A stretch of DNA of 64,000 nucleotides from Phycisphaerales bacterium (GTDB lineage: Bacteria; Planctomycetota; Phycisphaerae; Phycisphaerales; UBA1924). Below, piece by piece: positions 49,512 through 59,155 of this stretch; position 1 is the stretch's first letter, and each line of letters opens with the position of its first letter. The notes beneath the pieces were generated by a model, which worked only from the letters and a program-made list of their open reading frames with translations, did no database searches and was not told where the DNA came from. The stretch lies in contig JAJDDN010000008.1 in NCBI GenBank assembly GCA_029260295.1, forward strand, positions 868,001 to 932,000, read 5' to 3'. Position numbers and translations under genes: made by a program.

Positions 49512-51503
49512 TTACTCGTTAGGCTCGACCATGAGGTAGCCCATCATCTCCAGGTGGAGTGCTGAGCAGAACTCGGTGCAGTAGAACGGGAAGGTGCCCG
49601 CGGTGTCTGCAACAAACTCAACAGTCGCTGTTTCGCCTGGCTCAAGACTCAGTGTGATGTTGTATACTGGGATCGAGAAGCCGTGGGTCGCGTCAACAGC
49701 ACGCTCGGTGTTGGTGATGCGCCAGGTGACGGTGTCACCCTGCTTGACAGTAACATGCTCAGGAGTGAAGTGGCTCCGGACCGCGGTCATGAAGACCTCG
49801 ACCTCGTGATCGCCCTTCCGCTCGACGCGTTCCATCTTGGGACGCGGTGCCCATGGATCAACCGCCTGGGTATGTGGATCCCAGCCGATTTCTGGGTACA
49901 CAGACCATGCGTTGAGCTTATCAGCCTTGATGATCTGAGCGTAGTGAGGCTCGCCGACACCCAGTGGCATGTCGTAGATCACAGGCATTTCGGTGCCCTG
50001 CTTGGAGATGTCCAGGAGCTGGAAGTTCTGCGGGAGCAACGGACCGACGCCGATGAAGCGATCGACCGCCCACTTGTTGTATGCGACGAGGTACTTGCCG
50101 TCTGGATCGACGGTATCACCTTCAGCGGCACCGAGGTGGCCGATGTTGTAGTGAACCGGAGTCTTGTGGACGAGTGTCCAGTCTGGCTCAGGGTTGCCAG
50201 CACCATATGAACCACCGAGAGTCCAGCGGGCGACCGCTGAGTCAAGGAAGAGCGAGGTGTAGGCGTAGCCGTCAGGGCCGAACTGGGTGTGTAGTGGGCC
50301 AAGACCGACTTCAACCTGTGCTTCCATGACGCTATCGAAATCGAGAACGGGGACGCCGAACTCATCATGACCTGAGAAGGTCTTGTTATCGATGGCTGCT
50401 TTGATCTTGGCGAACGAGTAGATGGTGGTGTGCGGATCGAGCTTGCCCGAAACGACAATGAAGTCACCCTTAGGAGCAACATCAACACCGTGAGGGCTGC
50501 GTGGCTCTGGGGTCACATGAAGGAGGCCTTCGGCGATCGCTGTTTTGAGCGAGATCACTTCCATGCCCTTGATGGTGCTGGTTTTGCCGGCCTGGAAGAC
50601 TTTTTCAGCCTTCTGCCAGTTGATGATGTGGAGGTAGTCGGTCGCGTTCATGCTGACGCCGGCCTCGAATGGTGGGTTCTTCTCACCCTCGACCCCGATA
50701 CCGCCGGTGGCAAGTTCAGTGTTGATCGAGTTGAGGAAGAAGTAGCCATCGCTCTCGAGCTTGCCACAGTCGGCGATGTCCTGCCAGTATGGTGGGAGCT
50801 CGATCGCGAATGATTTGTCCTTATCGATTCGGCCTGCTTTGCGGTCAAACTTCCACATGGTGACGGCGCCACGGAAGTTCTCTTTGTACTCGCTCATTGG
50901 GGCATAATCAGCACCCCAAGGCACATTGTACTGCGCGGTCTCAAAGACATAGTCGGTGTTTGGGGTGACGAATGCACCGCCGTGATCGTTGATGAACAGT
51001 GGGTTCTTGACGATCTGCTTGGTTTCAAAGTCACGAAGGTCGATCACGGCCATGCGTGCGTTGGACTTGTCGTTGACAAAGAGCCATTCGCCGTCGTAGT
51101 CGCCGTTGGTTTCCGAAAGCGCTGGGTGGTGTGTATCGCCCCAGAGGTTTTCTTTGCCCTGAACATTGCCTTCTGAGAGGATGTTGTTACCGACGCCGTA
51201 GCCGTAGCCCTGCCATGGCTCTGGGGTAAAGACCGCGATGGTCTTGAGCAATCTCATCGATGGGACACCGATGACAAAGACTTGGCCCGAATGACCGCCC
51301 GAGGACATGATGACATACTCGTCCATCATGCCTGTGGGTGTGTAGGTCTTGGCAGCGGCGATCAGGTCCTGCGTGGTGAGACCGCGTTCCTTAGCGACCT
51401 TCTGAACATCGTTCATGGACTGTGCCATGACCGACGACGACATGCCGAGCGTTATAGCCCCGGCCATAAGGATCATCTTGGATCCTAGTTTCGAAAGCGT
51501 CAT
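49512..51503 (-). CDS. nosZ: Nitrous oxide reductase NosZ, Sec-dependent (clade II)
   Basis: 663 residues. A Sec-type signal peptide (MTLSKLGSKMILMAGAITLG ... VMAQ) without twin Arg points to clade II. The CuZ-binding beta-propeller includes WGDTHHPALS (His125, His126) and SSGGHSGQVFV. The C-terminal cupredoxin domain has the CuA ligands CTEFCSALHLEM (Cys642, Cys646, His650, Met653). It reduces N2O to N2 in the periplasm. GGAAAGGA precedes the ATG. Flanked on both sides by hairpins within the operon, which may give it its own expression level. Confidence 0.97.
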   Translation of the reverse strand: MTLSKLGSKMILMAGAITLGMSSSVMAQSMNDVQKVAKERGLTTQDLIAAAKTYTPTGMMDEYVIMSSGGHSGQVFVIGVPSMRLLKTIAVFTPEPWQGYGYGVGNNILSEGNVQGKENLWGDTHHPALSETNGDYDGEWLFVNDKSNARMAVIDLRDFETKQIVKNPLFINDHGGAFVTPNTDYVFETAQYNVPWGADYAPMSEYKENFRGAVTMWKFDRKAGRIDKDKSFAIELPPYWQDIADCGKLESDGYFFLNSINTELATGGIGVEGEKNPPFEAGVSMNATDYLHIINWQKAEKVFQAGKTSTIKGMEVISLKTAIAEGLLHVTPEPRSPHGVDVAPKGDFIVVSGKLDPHTTIYSFAKIKAAIDNKTFSGHDEFGVPVLDFDSVMEAQVEVGLGPLHTQFGPDGYAYTSLFLDSAVARWTLGGSYGAGNPEPDWTLVHKTPVHYNIGHLGAAEGDTVDPDGKYLVAYNKWAVDRFIGVGPLLPQNFQLLDISKQGTEMPVIYDMPLGVGEPHYAQIIKADKLNAWSVYPEIGWDPHTQAVDPWAPRPKMERVERKGDHEVEVFMTAVRSHFTPEHVTVKQGDTVTWRITNTERAVDATHGFSIPVYNITLSLEPGETATVEFVADTAGTFPFYCTEFCSALHLEMMGYLMVEPNE

Positions 51504-51554
51504 TGTATTTCCTTTCCTGCTGGATTATGAAATGACTAGGTGTTGATTTGAAAG

Positions 51555-51576
51555 AACCCCACAGCGTTGCGGGATT
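51555..51576 (-). other. Intra-operon hairpin upstream of nosZ
   Basis: Minus strand AATCCCGCA-ACGC-TGTGGGGTT (9-bp stem with G-T pairs) followed by CTTTC. Could attenuate read-through from the cytochrome gene into nosZ, or simply mark the cytochrome mRNA end. Confidence 0.5.
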
Positions 51577-51585
51577 CAGAACCAC

Positions 51586-52698
51586 TCAATCAATGGTGGA
51601 GATTGAACGGATGTAAGTGATAATGTCGTTGAGCTGATCGTCGGACATCGCGGGGTTCCCGCCCTTTGGAGGCATGTCCACACCGGTGGTGTTGGCAGCG
51701 TCCCAGATTGGGCGTCCCATTTTGACCATCGTAGCGATCTCTTTGTCGGTCGACTCTTTGATAAAGTTACTCGTTGTAAATGGCTTGCCGAGCCCTTCCA
51801 TGCCTTCGCCGCTGGGGCCGTGGCATGCTGAGCACATCGAGACAAAGAAGTCTCGCCCGACAACCGGAGCTGAGCTTTGTGCGTTGTCGGCACCGTTAAT
51901 CGAACGGATGTACTCGATGATGTTGTTGAGATCATCGTCGGACATTGCGGGGTTACCACCCTTGGGGGGCATGTCGATGCCGGTAGTATTTGCGGGGTCC
52001 CAGATCGGACGCCCCATCTTAACCAACATGATGATTTCTTTGTCGGTCGAATCTTTGACAAACTGGCTATCTATAAAGGATTTTCCGAGCCCGTCCATGC
52101 CTTCGCCGTTGGGGCCGTGGCATGATGAACAAAGAGCTACATAGAGGTCACGACCGGGGCCGTCGAACGCGACCACGGCGGTTGATCGTTCGATGATCCA
52201 GCTGTCCATGCTTGATCTTGGTGCTGAGGGGTCTTGAATCGAGCGGAGGTGGACGATGACATCATTAATCTGCTCGTCACTGATGTTCTGTGCGCCGCGG
52301 GCGGGCATCATGACACCGGTGGTGTTGAGCGGGTGGTCTGGAAGCCGGCCCACGGCGATGTTGTTAAAGAGCTCTGCATCATCGCTGTCTTGGATGTAGC
52401 CGTTGTTAACCAATGGCTTGCCCAAGCCGACGACGCCCTGAGCTTTGTCACCGTGACAGACTTTGCATGTATTCATGTAAACCGTCTCACCAAGCGAGAG
52501 CTGTTCTGAAGGAGCACCTAAGAATGCGACGGCGGTATGCGCCACCCGGTCGGAGCTCGGAGGCCCTGCGATGACGACGATCGCAAGAATCACAGGGAGC
52601 GTAATGGTTATCAGGACCAATACCCCAATGGATTTCCACTTATATGGATCAGCGTTGTGCGTAAGGCCTGTATGTGATTGAACTTGAAAATTTGACAT
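51586..52698 (-). CDS. Membrane-anchored triheme cytochrome c of the nos cluster
   Basis: 370 residues. One N-terminal membrane helix (IGVLVLITITLPVILAIVVIAG) anchors three cytochrome c domains: CKVCHG (Cys78, Cys81, His82), CSSCHG (Cys190, Cys193, His194) and CSACHG (Cys289, Cys292, His293). Domains two and three are near duplicates (both have STDKEI, VKMGRPIWD, DMPPKGGNPAMSDD). Likely axial Met ligands lie in VMMPARG and DMPPKGG. Directly upstream of nosZ, it is the natural candidate for electron delivery from the quinol pool or a bc complex to NosZ. First gene of the cluster. Confidence 0.88.
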   Translation of the reverse strand: MSNFQVQSHTGLTHNADPYKWKSIGVLVLITITLPVILAIVVIAGPPSSDRVAHTAVAFLGAPSEQLSLGETVYMNTCKVCHGDKAQGVVGLGKPLVNNGYIQDSDDAELFNNIAVGRLPDHPLNTTGVMMPARGAQNISDEQINDVIVHLRSIQDPSAPRSSMDSWIIERSTAVVAFDGPGRDLYVALCSSCHGPNGEGMDGLGKSFIDSQFVKDSTDKEIIMLVKMGRPIWDPANTTGIDMPPKGGNPAMSDDDLNNIIEYIRSINGADNAQSSAPVVGRDFFVSMCSACHGPSGEGMEGLGKPFTTSNFIKESTDKEIATMVKMGRPIWDAANTTGVDMPPKGGNPAMSDDQLNDIITYIRSISTID

Positions 52699-53449
52699 AG
52701 TGAAGCGGTCTCGGTGTGATTACTGCATTTCTGGACATACAAGTACTCTTATTGCCAATGAGTATATATTCCTGCCTGAGGATAAATCAATGCGTAAATT
52801 CGAAATCCTGAGGCTTCACTACAAAATACGCCCCAACTGAACACTAGGGGCATTTTACCAAAACAAAAAGAAATGAATTCTATTCTGATGCCCCTTTTTA
52901 GGCTCTGAATTAGAACTCAGCGAAAAAACTGTGACAAACTGAAACTCAGAGGCTCAAGTGGAACAAGTTGTTCAATAGTTCGCAAATATAGACCATGGGT
53001 TCACTATCAATCTTAGAGAGCACAATTTGCCTTCCCAGTACCCAATCAGGGCATGAGCCCTCACAATAAGCGATGCATTGAAAATGTGCGGAGGATCGAG
53101 TTTCCCCTCGAATCCAGATACTCAACTGAGAATCAGGGGCAATGAGGATGGATTCATGGCAAAAAAATAGCACTGGAAGTCTGAAGCCAACCAGTGCCAC
53201 ACCCGAAACGGGCTGAATGAATAAACATATAAATCCTGGATCTTGACCGTCTCGTCACAAAATCATTTGGGACAGAATCGAATCTGCCATCTGGGTAAAC
53301 AGATGGCTTGGACGAGCGATCAAGCATTTACATGCCTCATCCAACAACGCACCATCTGTGGAGATCCGCGCAAGGATTTTCTTGATTTTTCGAATTTATA
53401 TGCTGAAGGCTCTGGATGCACACATAAATAGGAACATCGACACAATGAC
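52699..53449. other. 751-bp A+T-richer intergenic region upstream of the nos cluster
   Basis: The right part upstream of the cytochrome gene must hold the nos promoter, but I see no clear FNR/NNR-type box (TTGAT-N4-ATCAA). An 84-codon frame on the minus strand (52946-53200, GTG start, seven Cys/Trp-containing stretches) could encode a small protein but has no recognisable family or ribosome site, so I do not call it. Confidence 0.4.
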
Positions 53450-55810
53450 CTATCTGCACCCGCTGTGCTCAGAGGCACGCTCCATCGCTCTTTGCACCCA
53501 CAGGTTTTTGACACCATATTGCGTAACTAGACTGGAAAAAGATGACTCCATGAGGAGAACTCCATCATTTGTGAATCCTGAATCGCAGAGGGCTGCGCCG
53601 AGGGCGTTCTGAACTTTAGAGAATAGTTTTTCGTTAGCGAGCCCCTGGAGTTGGAGACAGGATTCGTCTGCACGAATGAGGAAGCCGAGCGCCTGTTTAA
53701 AGTCGCCGGATTCAAGATATGCAGAGCCCAGCAAGAAATCTGCTTCGGCGAGGTTATATCGCCAACTATCGGGCATTGCGGCCCAGACCGTTCGAACGGA
53801 GATCATATGGGGAATACATTCTCCGTACCTGCCTTGGTGGAAATAATTCTTTGCAAGGTTCCTGTACATCCGAATAACTATCGGATCTGACGCTAAGTGG
53901 CTTTTTAGTGTGACTTCGAGTGCGTGTTTAATGTGCAGTTCGCCCTCTTCGAGTTTGCCAGCCGAAGTCAGCACAACACCGAGCGAAGAATGGAACTGCC
54001 CAAGATCTTTTTCCTCATGGTATGTTGGGTTATTGGGTGCCGAATCGATGACCCTGCGGAATAACAGCTCGGCAGTGGCGAAGTCTTGCTGGAGCCAAAA
54101 AAGACCTGCAAAATTCGTGAGCACCGTGCTTTGTACCGACCATGAAAGCCTGTCGAACGATTGGTGATCGATCAGTTGCTGATACATTTGGCGTGCGGTC
54201 TTGTAATCGCCGCAGGTTTGGATACCGTGAGCGATCCCCCGCCAATCATTGGCCCGTTGCTCGGTGAGTTCACCATCGATGGTCATGAGTTCTTTGGCCT
54301 GCAGGTAGGGCCGCATCGCATCGGAGAAGTTTCCAACCTGCGTGAGTGAATACCCTTTGGCGAAGAGATATGTTTGTTTGTATTGAGTTGGGACTTCGGA
54401 CAAATCTCCGAACTCACTCTCAGTGAGCTGAATCACACGGGCAGCTTCGGCGTGGAATCCGTTCCTTGCGTGCTCTCCGATGAGCCGAATACGAGCGTTC
54501 AGAACTCCTAGTCGACCAGGAACATCAGATCCATCGTTTGCCGTTTGTGGGTCCCCGAGCGCCTGGGTAATGGCGCCGGGGATGCCGGGAATGTGTCCCC
54601 TTTCGAGCTCTCCATGACTTGATACATCTGTCAAGAAAACAGATCCGGGGAGAACCATAACGACAAGCAGAAGACCCGCCACAGAGACTGCGCGGTATGC
54701 CATTGATTTGATTCGACGAGTTGGCAATCTATCGTTCGGCCAAGACCCCTGCAGCCTGTCCGCGGCACTCCTTAGTGCGACAGCGGCGTCTTGGACTGTT
54801 TCGAATCGCATTGCCGGGTCCGGGTGGATCATTCGGCAGAGGACCTGCGTGATTGGCTTTGGTAGCGTTGGGCAGGAGTCGCTGGGTTGATAGTTGAAAA
54901 TTTCACGGGAATGCTCGCAACACAGAGTCCCATCGAGTGCTTCTGCTGCGAGTACCCCGATTGAATAAATATCGCTGCTGATCGTGTCGCCCGATGATTG
55001 ACCGCTGCGCCGTTCGGGGCTCATGTAACGCAGGGTGCCGAACATTTCAGGATTGATGGTTTGAATATCGATGGGGATTGCTTGGCCGTGGATAAGCTTG
55101 GCGATCCCGAAGTCGATGACGGTTGGAATGAGCTTCCCAGTAACGGGGTCTTTATGAATCAGAACATTTGATGGCTTGATGTCGCGGTGGACGACACCGT
55201 TCTGGTGTGCATACTCGAAGATTTCACAGAGGTTCAAGAGAAGGTCTATACGATGGTCGAATGAGACTTTATTGTCATAGAGATATGACGAGAGTGGGCT
55301 GCCTTGAACTTTCTCCATAACAAGAAACGGCTGCGAATGGAGCTGAGATTCGATAACCCCAACCTGGTAAATCCGCGCGATTGCGGGGTGCTCTAGGCGA
55401 GCCAAGAGGTGTGCTTCGGCCTGGATTCTTGAGGTCGCTTGCTGGGAGCAACTCAGTGGGCGGAGGACTTTGATCGCGACTTCGCGCTGCGGATTCTCTT
55501 GGACTGCGTGATAGACGATGCTGCTGGAGCCTTGCCCTAGAACTCTTTGGAGTTTAAAGCCGGGGATTTGTATGCTGCCTGAGCCGAGAACCTCGGGGCG
55601 GTAATCGATGACGGTGTTGGCATCGACGATCGGGGTGTCGAGGAGAGATTTCGCCTGAGGCTCATGCTCGAGGAGCGAATAAACTTCCTGGCCGAACTCA
55701 GTATCACCATTACAAAGCTCGGCGATGATCGCGTCGCGATCATCGGGCTTTGCAGAGATCACGGCTTGAAGTATCTCTGTAACTCGATTGTGTCTTTGCT
55801 CACTATTCAT
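53450..55810 (-). CDS. Ser/Thr protein kinase with TPR-like C-terminal region
   Basis: 786 residues from ATG 55810. Kinase domain at about 84-350: Gly-rich loop GQGSSSIV (92-99), VAIK (Lys114), HRDIKPSN (208-215), DFG (233-235) and GTLRYMSPE. One membrane helix near 385 (VSVAGLLLVVMVLPGSVFL) is followed by an extracytoplasmic helical region of about 390 residues with tetratricopeptide-like repeats (for example NFAGLFWLQQDFATAELLFRRV; FHSSLGVVLTSAGKLEEGELHIKHALEV). Its start overlaps the sigma gene end by 8 bp, so both are co-expressed. Such sigma/kinase pairs are typical of planctomycetes. Target unknown. Confidence 0.9.
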   Translation of the reverse strand: MNSEQRHNRVTEILQAVISAKPDDRDAIIAELCNGDTEFGQEVYSLLEHEPQAKSLLDTPIVDANTVIDYRPEVLGSGSIQIPGFKLQRVLGQGSSSIVYHAVQENPQREVAIKVLRPLSCSQQATSRIQAEAHLLARLEHPAIARIYQVGVIESQLHSQPFLVMEKVQGSPLSSYLYDNKVSFDHRIDLLLNLCEIFEYAHQNGVVHRDIKPSNVLIHKDPVTGKLIPTVIDFGIAKLIHGQAIPIDIQTINPEMFGTLRYMSPERRSGQSSGDTISSDIYSIGVLAAEALDGTLCCEHSREIFNYQPSDSCPTLPKPITQVLCRMIHPDPAMRFETVQDAAVALRSAADRLQGSWPNDRLPTRRIKSMAYRAVSVAGLLLVVMVLPGSVFLTDVSSHGELERGHIPGIPGAITQALGDPQTANDGSDVPGRLGVLNARIRLIGEHARNGFHAEAARVIQLTESEFGDLSEVPTQYKQTYLFAKGYSLTQVGNFSDAMRPYLQAKELMTIDGELTEQRANDWRGIAHGIQTCGDYKTARQMYQQLIDHQSFDRLSWSVQSTVLTNFAGLFWLQQDFATAELLFRRVIDSAPNNPTYHEEKDLGQFHSSLGVVLTSAGKLEEGELHIKHALEVTLKSHLASDPIVIRMYRNLAKNYFHQGRYGECIPHMISVRTVWAAMPDSWRYNLAEADFLLGSAYLESGDFKQALGFLIRADESCLQLQGLANEKLFSKVQNALGAALCDSGFTNDGVLLMESSFSSLVTQYGVKNLWVQRAMERASEHSGCR

Positions 55811-56396
55811 GCGCCAGCTCTCTTGCAAGCCAGAGACGGGCATGGTTCCAGTCGAGCTGAACGGTCCGTTCGGAAACATCGAGATATGTCGATATATCGC
55901 TGGTTGAAAGACCCCCGAAATACTTCATTTCGACAATCTTCGCCTGACGCTGGGCGACTTGCTCTAAGCGTTCGAGGGCTTCATTGAGTTCGAGGAGTTG
56001 GATTTCATCGAAGGAGGCTTGGCCCCCGAGATCAACGATGATCGAGCTTGGAGCAGACCCTCCGCCCCGGGCTGCTGCGGAACGGTCTCGGATATGATTG
56101 ATGAGAACCCTGCGGATCATGATCGAGGCAACAGCGAGGAGATGGGCCCGTTCATTCCATTTATCTGTACGCTGTTTGAGGACACGCGAGATTGCTTCGT
56201 GGACGAGTTCGGTAGCCTCGATGGTGATTGACTGGTGGGATGTGGAGAGGTGCCACGCGGCAATGTTGCGGAGTTCTTGGTAAACAGTGGCACAAAGATC
56301 GTCTGTGGTGAGCGAAGGATGTATTTGCGAATGCTGCTGTGCGTCAACAACAGAATCGGCGGTCTGCGAGGATGCAGCTATATCTTGATTTTGCAT
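55803..56396 (-). CDS. ECF-like RNA polymerase sigma factor paired with the kinase
   Basis: 197 residues from ATG 56396, which has GGAG 8-11 bp upstream; a longer frame starts at 56492 but lacks a ribosome site. Region 2 is seen around LCATVYQELRNIAAWHLS and ATELVHEAISRVLK, and region 4 at ALERLEQVAQRQAKIVEMKYFGGLS then TSDISTYLDVSERTVQLDWNHARLWLARE, with the helix-turn-helix at the end. The spacing matches the planctomycete/acidobacterial sigma family with an AARGGG-like linker. It probably directs transcription under control of the co-encoded kinase (inference). Confidence 0.88.
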   Translation of the reverse strand: MQNQDIAASSQTADSVVDAQQHSQIHPSLTTDDLCATVYQELRNIAAWHLSTSHQSITIEATELVHEAISRVLKQRTDKWNERAHLLAVASIMIRRVLINHIRDRSAAARGGGSAPSSIIVDLGGQASFDEIQLLELNEALERLEQVAQRQAKIVEMKYFGGLSTSDISTYLDVSERTVQLDWNHARLWLARELAHE

Positions 56397-56804
56397 CTCG
56401 AATCTCCGGTCCTGATCACCATGCGGCCGGTGTGCTGCTGATTTCTGACTGAAATCAACCGTCCGCTGGTTCTCTATACGCAATAAATCCATGTGTGTTC
56501 AGGCTATGCCTCACATGAATAATGTATTCCCAATACATAAGGAAGCCTGAGAACACGCATTGATTATAGTCGCACCCACAGAGACGCATATTTCGTATCT
56601 CACTGGGGCCTTTCGACTTAGATCGCGGCCGGAGTCCAGACAGGGCGGTTTTTGTATCTCAAATAGGCTTTGCATTGTAATTTGACAAGAAATTTCGATA
56701 TTCTGCGCTTTGATTTTGCCGGGCTAACTCGAATCAAGGGAGGATTGTCAAAGATGCCTTAATTGACAACGCCCGGCTCTGGATAGAGCCGGGCGTTTCT
56801 TGAA
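56397..56804. other. 408-bp gap upstream of the sigma gene
   Basis: Contains the promoter side of the sigma/kinase pair and the terminator at 56769. Apart from these I see no gene or repeat. Confidence 0.5.
56769..56797 (-). terminator. Terminator-like hairpin after tRNA-Gly
   Basis: 11-bp stem ACGCCCGGCTC/GAGCCGGGCGT with a short loop, 8 bp after the tRNA 3' end. T-run after it on the minus strand is weak. Confidence 0.65.
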
Positions 56805-56876
56805 AGCGGGTGAACAGATTTGAACTGTCGACATTCACGTTGGCAACGTGACGCTCTACCACTGAGCTACACCCGC
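56805..56876 (-). tRNA. tRNA-Gly (anticodon GCC)
   Basis: Minus strand begins GCGGGTGTAGCTCAGTGGTA; acceptor stem GCGGGTG/CACCCGC, D-arm, anticodon stem TCACG/CGTGA around TTGCCAA, T-arm with GTTCAAATC. Discriminator T as usual for Gly; CCA not encoded. Confidence 0.95.
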
Positions 56877-57014
56877 GTTTGGTTGTCGCTGACCTGACAT
56901 TCATCGGGCCTGCAGGGGTAAAAATAGACCATAAAGTGCCGTTGGTCAATCTGTTTTTGAATCAACCTGACATGTGGTGGGATTGGAGCGAGAATTGAGG
57001 CGTTGAGGGGTGAA

Positions 57015-58925
57015 TTATTGGCCTTGGGCTTTGGTGATAGCGGCGATGACCTGCTTGGTGGAATAGGCGTTGGAGAGCCAGATGGGGTCCGGGTTGCCTG
57101 GTTCGTAGACGACCAGGAGCGGAATTCCGGTTTGACCGAGGTCTCGGAGTTTTTGCCATCCTGGGGCGGAGGTCGATGTCACATCGGCGGCCATGGGGAC
57201 CACCCCAGCACTGAGCAGGGCCGACTTGACGGGATCACGCGAAAGGACGGTTGCTTCGAGGGTCTTGCAGTTGAGGCACCATTCGGCGGTGAAGTCCAGC
57301 ACAACGACCTGGCCGTTGGCGAGGGCTTCATCGAGGGCTTCTTGGGTGTAGGGCTGCCAGAAGTAATGGTAGAGGTGGCTGGTTTGGTTGGAGGCGATCG
57401 CGACGCCGGAGGTGGCGACGAGGATGCCCATGACACTGAAGACCAATCTTGGCCCGAACTTCTTTGAGATCATGATGGTGCGGACGAGGAGGAGCCCGCC
57501 TGCGCCCAGTCCGAGGAGAGCGATGACCCACCAGTGGATTGCTTTGAACCACCATGGGGTGCCCCACCCTTGTCCGGAGGCGACGGAGATCATGGTGGTG
57601 CCTAGGAAGTAGGCTCCGGCGGCGAGCATCAATAAGCCCATGACTTGTTTGACGAGTTCACTCGCTGGGCCAGTCTTGGGTATTTTGTTCATCCATTTGG
57701 GGTTCATGGTGAGGATGAGGTAGGGGAAGGCCATCCCGAAGCCGAGGGAGAAGAAGATGATCATGACCTGCCAGGGCTGCATGGTGGCGGCTCCGGCGAG
57801 GAGAGCACCGGCAACGAATCCGAAGCAGGGGAGCCCGAGGATGGCGGTCATCATCCCGAACATGAATGAGCCTGAGGCGGAATCCGCTTTTGGGTTGATC
57901 ATGTAGGTTGCTTGTGGGAGCTTGATGGTAAAGAGGCCCATGATTCCCAGTCCCATGACGCCGATGAGGAGGCCGATGATTCCTGTGACCCACCAGACGC
58001 CGAAGATGATTGAGGGGTCTACAAAGTCGGCGACGAAGGCGACGGGGATGCCGATGCCCATCCAGAAGGCGATGACACCGAGGGCCATCATGGCGCCGAG
58101 CTTGATGGCTTTGGACTTGCTTTCGCCGGCGTGATTGGTGATGGTCATCACTTTGAGGGGAATAACTGGGAGGACGCAGGGGGTGAGGTTGAGGATGAAT
58201 CCGCCAAACGCGGCGGCGAGGGCGATGACGGCGATGCCTGCGGCGGAGTCGATCGGAGGAAGTACGAAGAGGCCTAGGAACTGGCGTTGATTATTAAGGG
58301 GTTCGGTGGTTGATCCTTGGGTGCCTTCAAAGGTGTCGGGGTTGGAGAATGCGGAGGGGTCGAAGTTGTCGAAGAGTGGGTTTGCTGCAATGGCTTCTGG
58401 GGTGTCGGTAATAGTGAGGTTGATGGACTGGTTGTCGAGAGTTGGGGGGAAGCAGGTGGTGTCGTCGCAGGCTTGGTAGAAGGTTGCGATGTCGATAGAG
58501 AAGTCGCCGAGAGGGGCATCTGGGCTGATCTGAATTGGGATGTAGGCCACGGCTTTGCCGGAGTAGGTGAGGAGATCAACAGGGGGGCCCATGAATCGGA
58601 CTACTGCGATGTGTGGCTCTGGCCATTGAACCTGGCCAGCAGTCACAGAGTCTGGAACGGTGAGGTCGATCGTGGTTGGGATTGCGGCGAAATCGCCCAT
58701 TTCATCTGGGATGACAGGGTCATTTGGGTAGATGTGGAAGCCGTCTTGGTGATCGAGGACTACGGCAATAACAAGGCTGCCGCCGGGCTGGACGGAGGAT
58801 GTTGATGCGGTGGCTGAGACGATTACGGGATTGGCATCAGAACCGAAACCGGGCTGGGCGTACGACTGGGCCGTCATTGCAACGACGATGAAGAGAGCGA
58901 GGATTGATTGCATGCGTTTGAGCAT
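57015..58925 (-). CDS. dsbD: DsbD-family thiol:disulfide interchange protein
   Basis: 636 residues from ATG 58925. Signal peptide (SILALFIVVAMTAQSYAQPG), an N-terminal DsbD-alpha-like domain with ACDDTTCFPP (redox Cys pair), a CcdA/DsbD-like membrane domain of eight or more helices containing NLTPCVLPVIPLKV and AILGLPCFGFVAGALL, and a C-terminal thioredoxin domain with AEWCLNCKTLE (redox Cys pair near residue 550). It carries reducing power across the membrane to periplasmic proteins, for example for cytochrome c or copper-protein assembly, which suits the nearby nos cluster. Divergent from fliM. Confidence 0.9.
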   Translation of the reverse strand: MLKRMQSILALFIVVAMTAQSYAQPGFGSDANPVIVSATASTSSVQPGGSLVIAVVLDHQDGFHIYPNDPVIPDEMGDFAAIPTTIDLTVPDSVTAGQVQWPEPHIAVVRFMGPPVDLLTYSGKAVAYIPIQISPDAPLGDFSIDIATFYQACDDTTCFPPTLDNQSINLTITDTPEAIAANPLFDNFDPSAFSNPDTFEGTQGSTTEPLNNQRQFLGLFVLPPIDSAAGIAVIALAAAFGGFILNLTPCVLPVIPLKVMTITNHAGESKSKAIKLGAMMALGVIAFWMGIGIPVAFVADFVDPSIIFGVWWVTGIIGLLIGVMGLGIMGLFTIKLPQATYMINPKADSASGSFMFGMMTAILGLPCFGFVAGALLAGAATMQPWQVMIIFFSLGFGMAFPYLILTMNPKWMNKIPKTGPASELVKQVMGLLMLAAGAYFLGTTMISVASGQGWGTPWWFKAIHWWVIALLGLGAGGLLLVRTIMISKKFGPRLVFSVMGILVATSGVAIASNQTSHLYHYFWQPYTQEALDEALANGQVVVLDFTAEWCLNCKTLEATVLSRDPVKSALLSAGVVPMAADVTSTSAPGWQKLRDLGQTGIPLLVVYEPGNPDPIWLSNAYSTKQVIAAITKAQGQ

Positions 58926-59155
58926 TGACTTGGGACTCCGGGGATATAGGTCGGGAATGCGTTGATCGTATCGGCATTGATTGGTCGTGATGGCCAACGG
59001 CGGGATTAGAAGATTTGTTCCCCAAGATCATCCTCTGGCCCGAAATCATGGGCGAAATCGTGGAGAATCCGGGCCAGAGTGCCCGATATAAGTCACAATT
59101 GACTATCCGCATGTACAGCGGGATGGTGTATCTGTTTGTATGGAGCTTTCGTCCG

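Noticed and set aside
52946..53200. Possible 84-residue minus-strand protein upstream of the nos cluster
   Set aside because: GTG start without Shine-Dalgarno, no recognisable domain; kept only as a remark in the intergenic entry.
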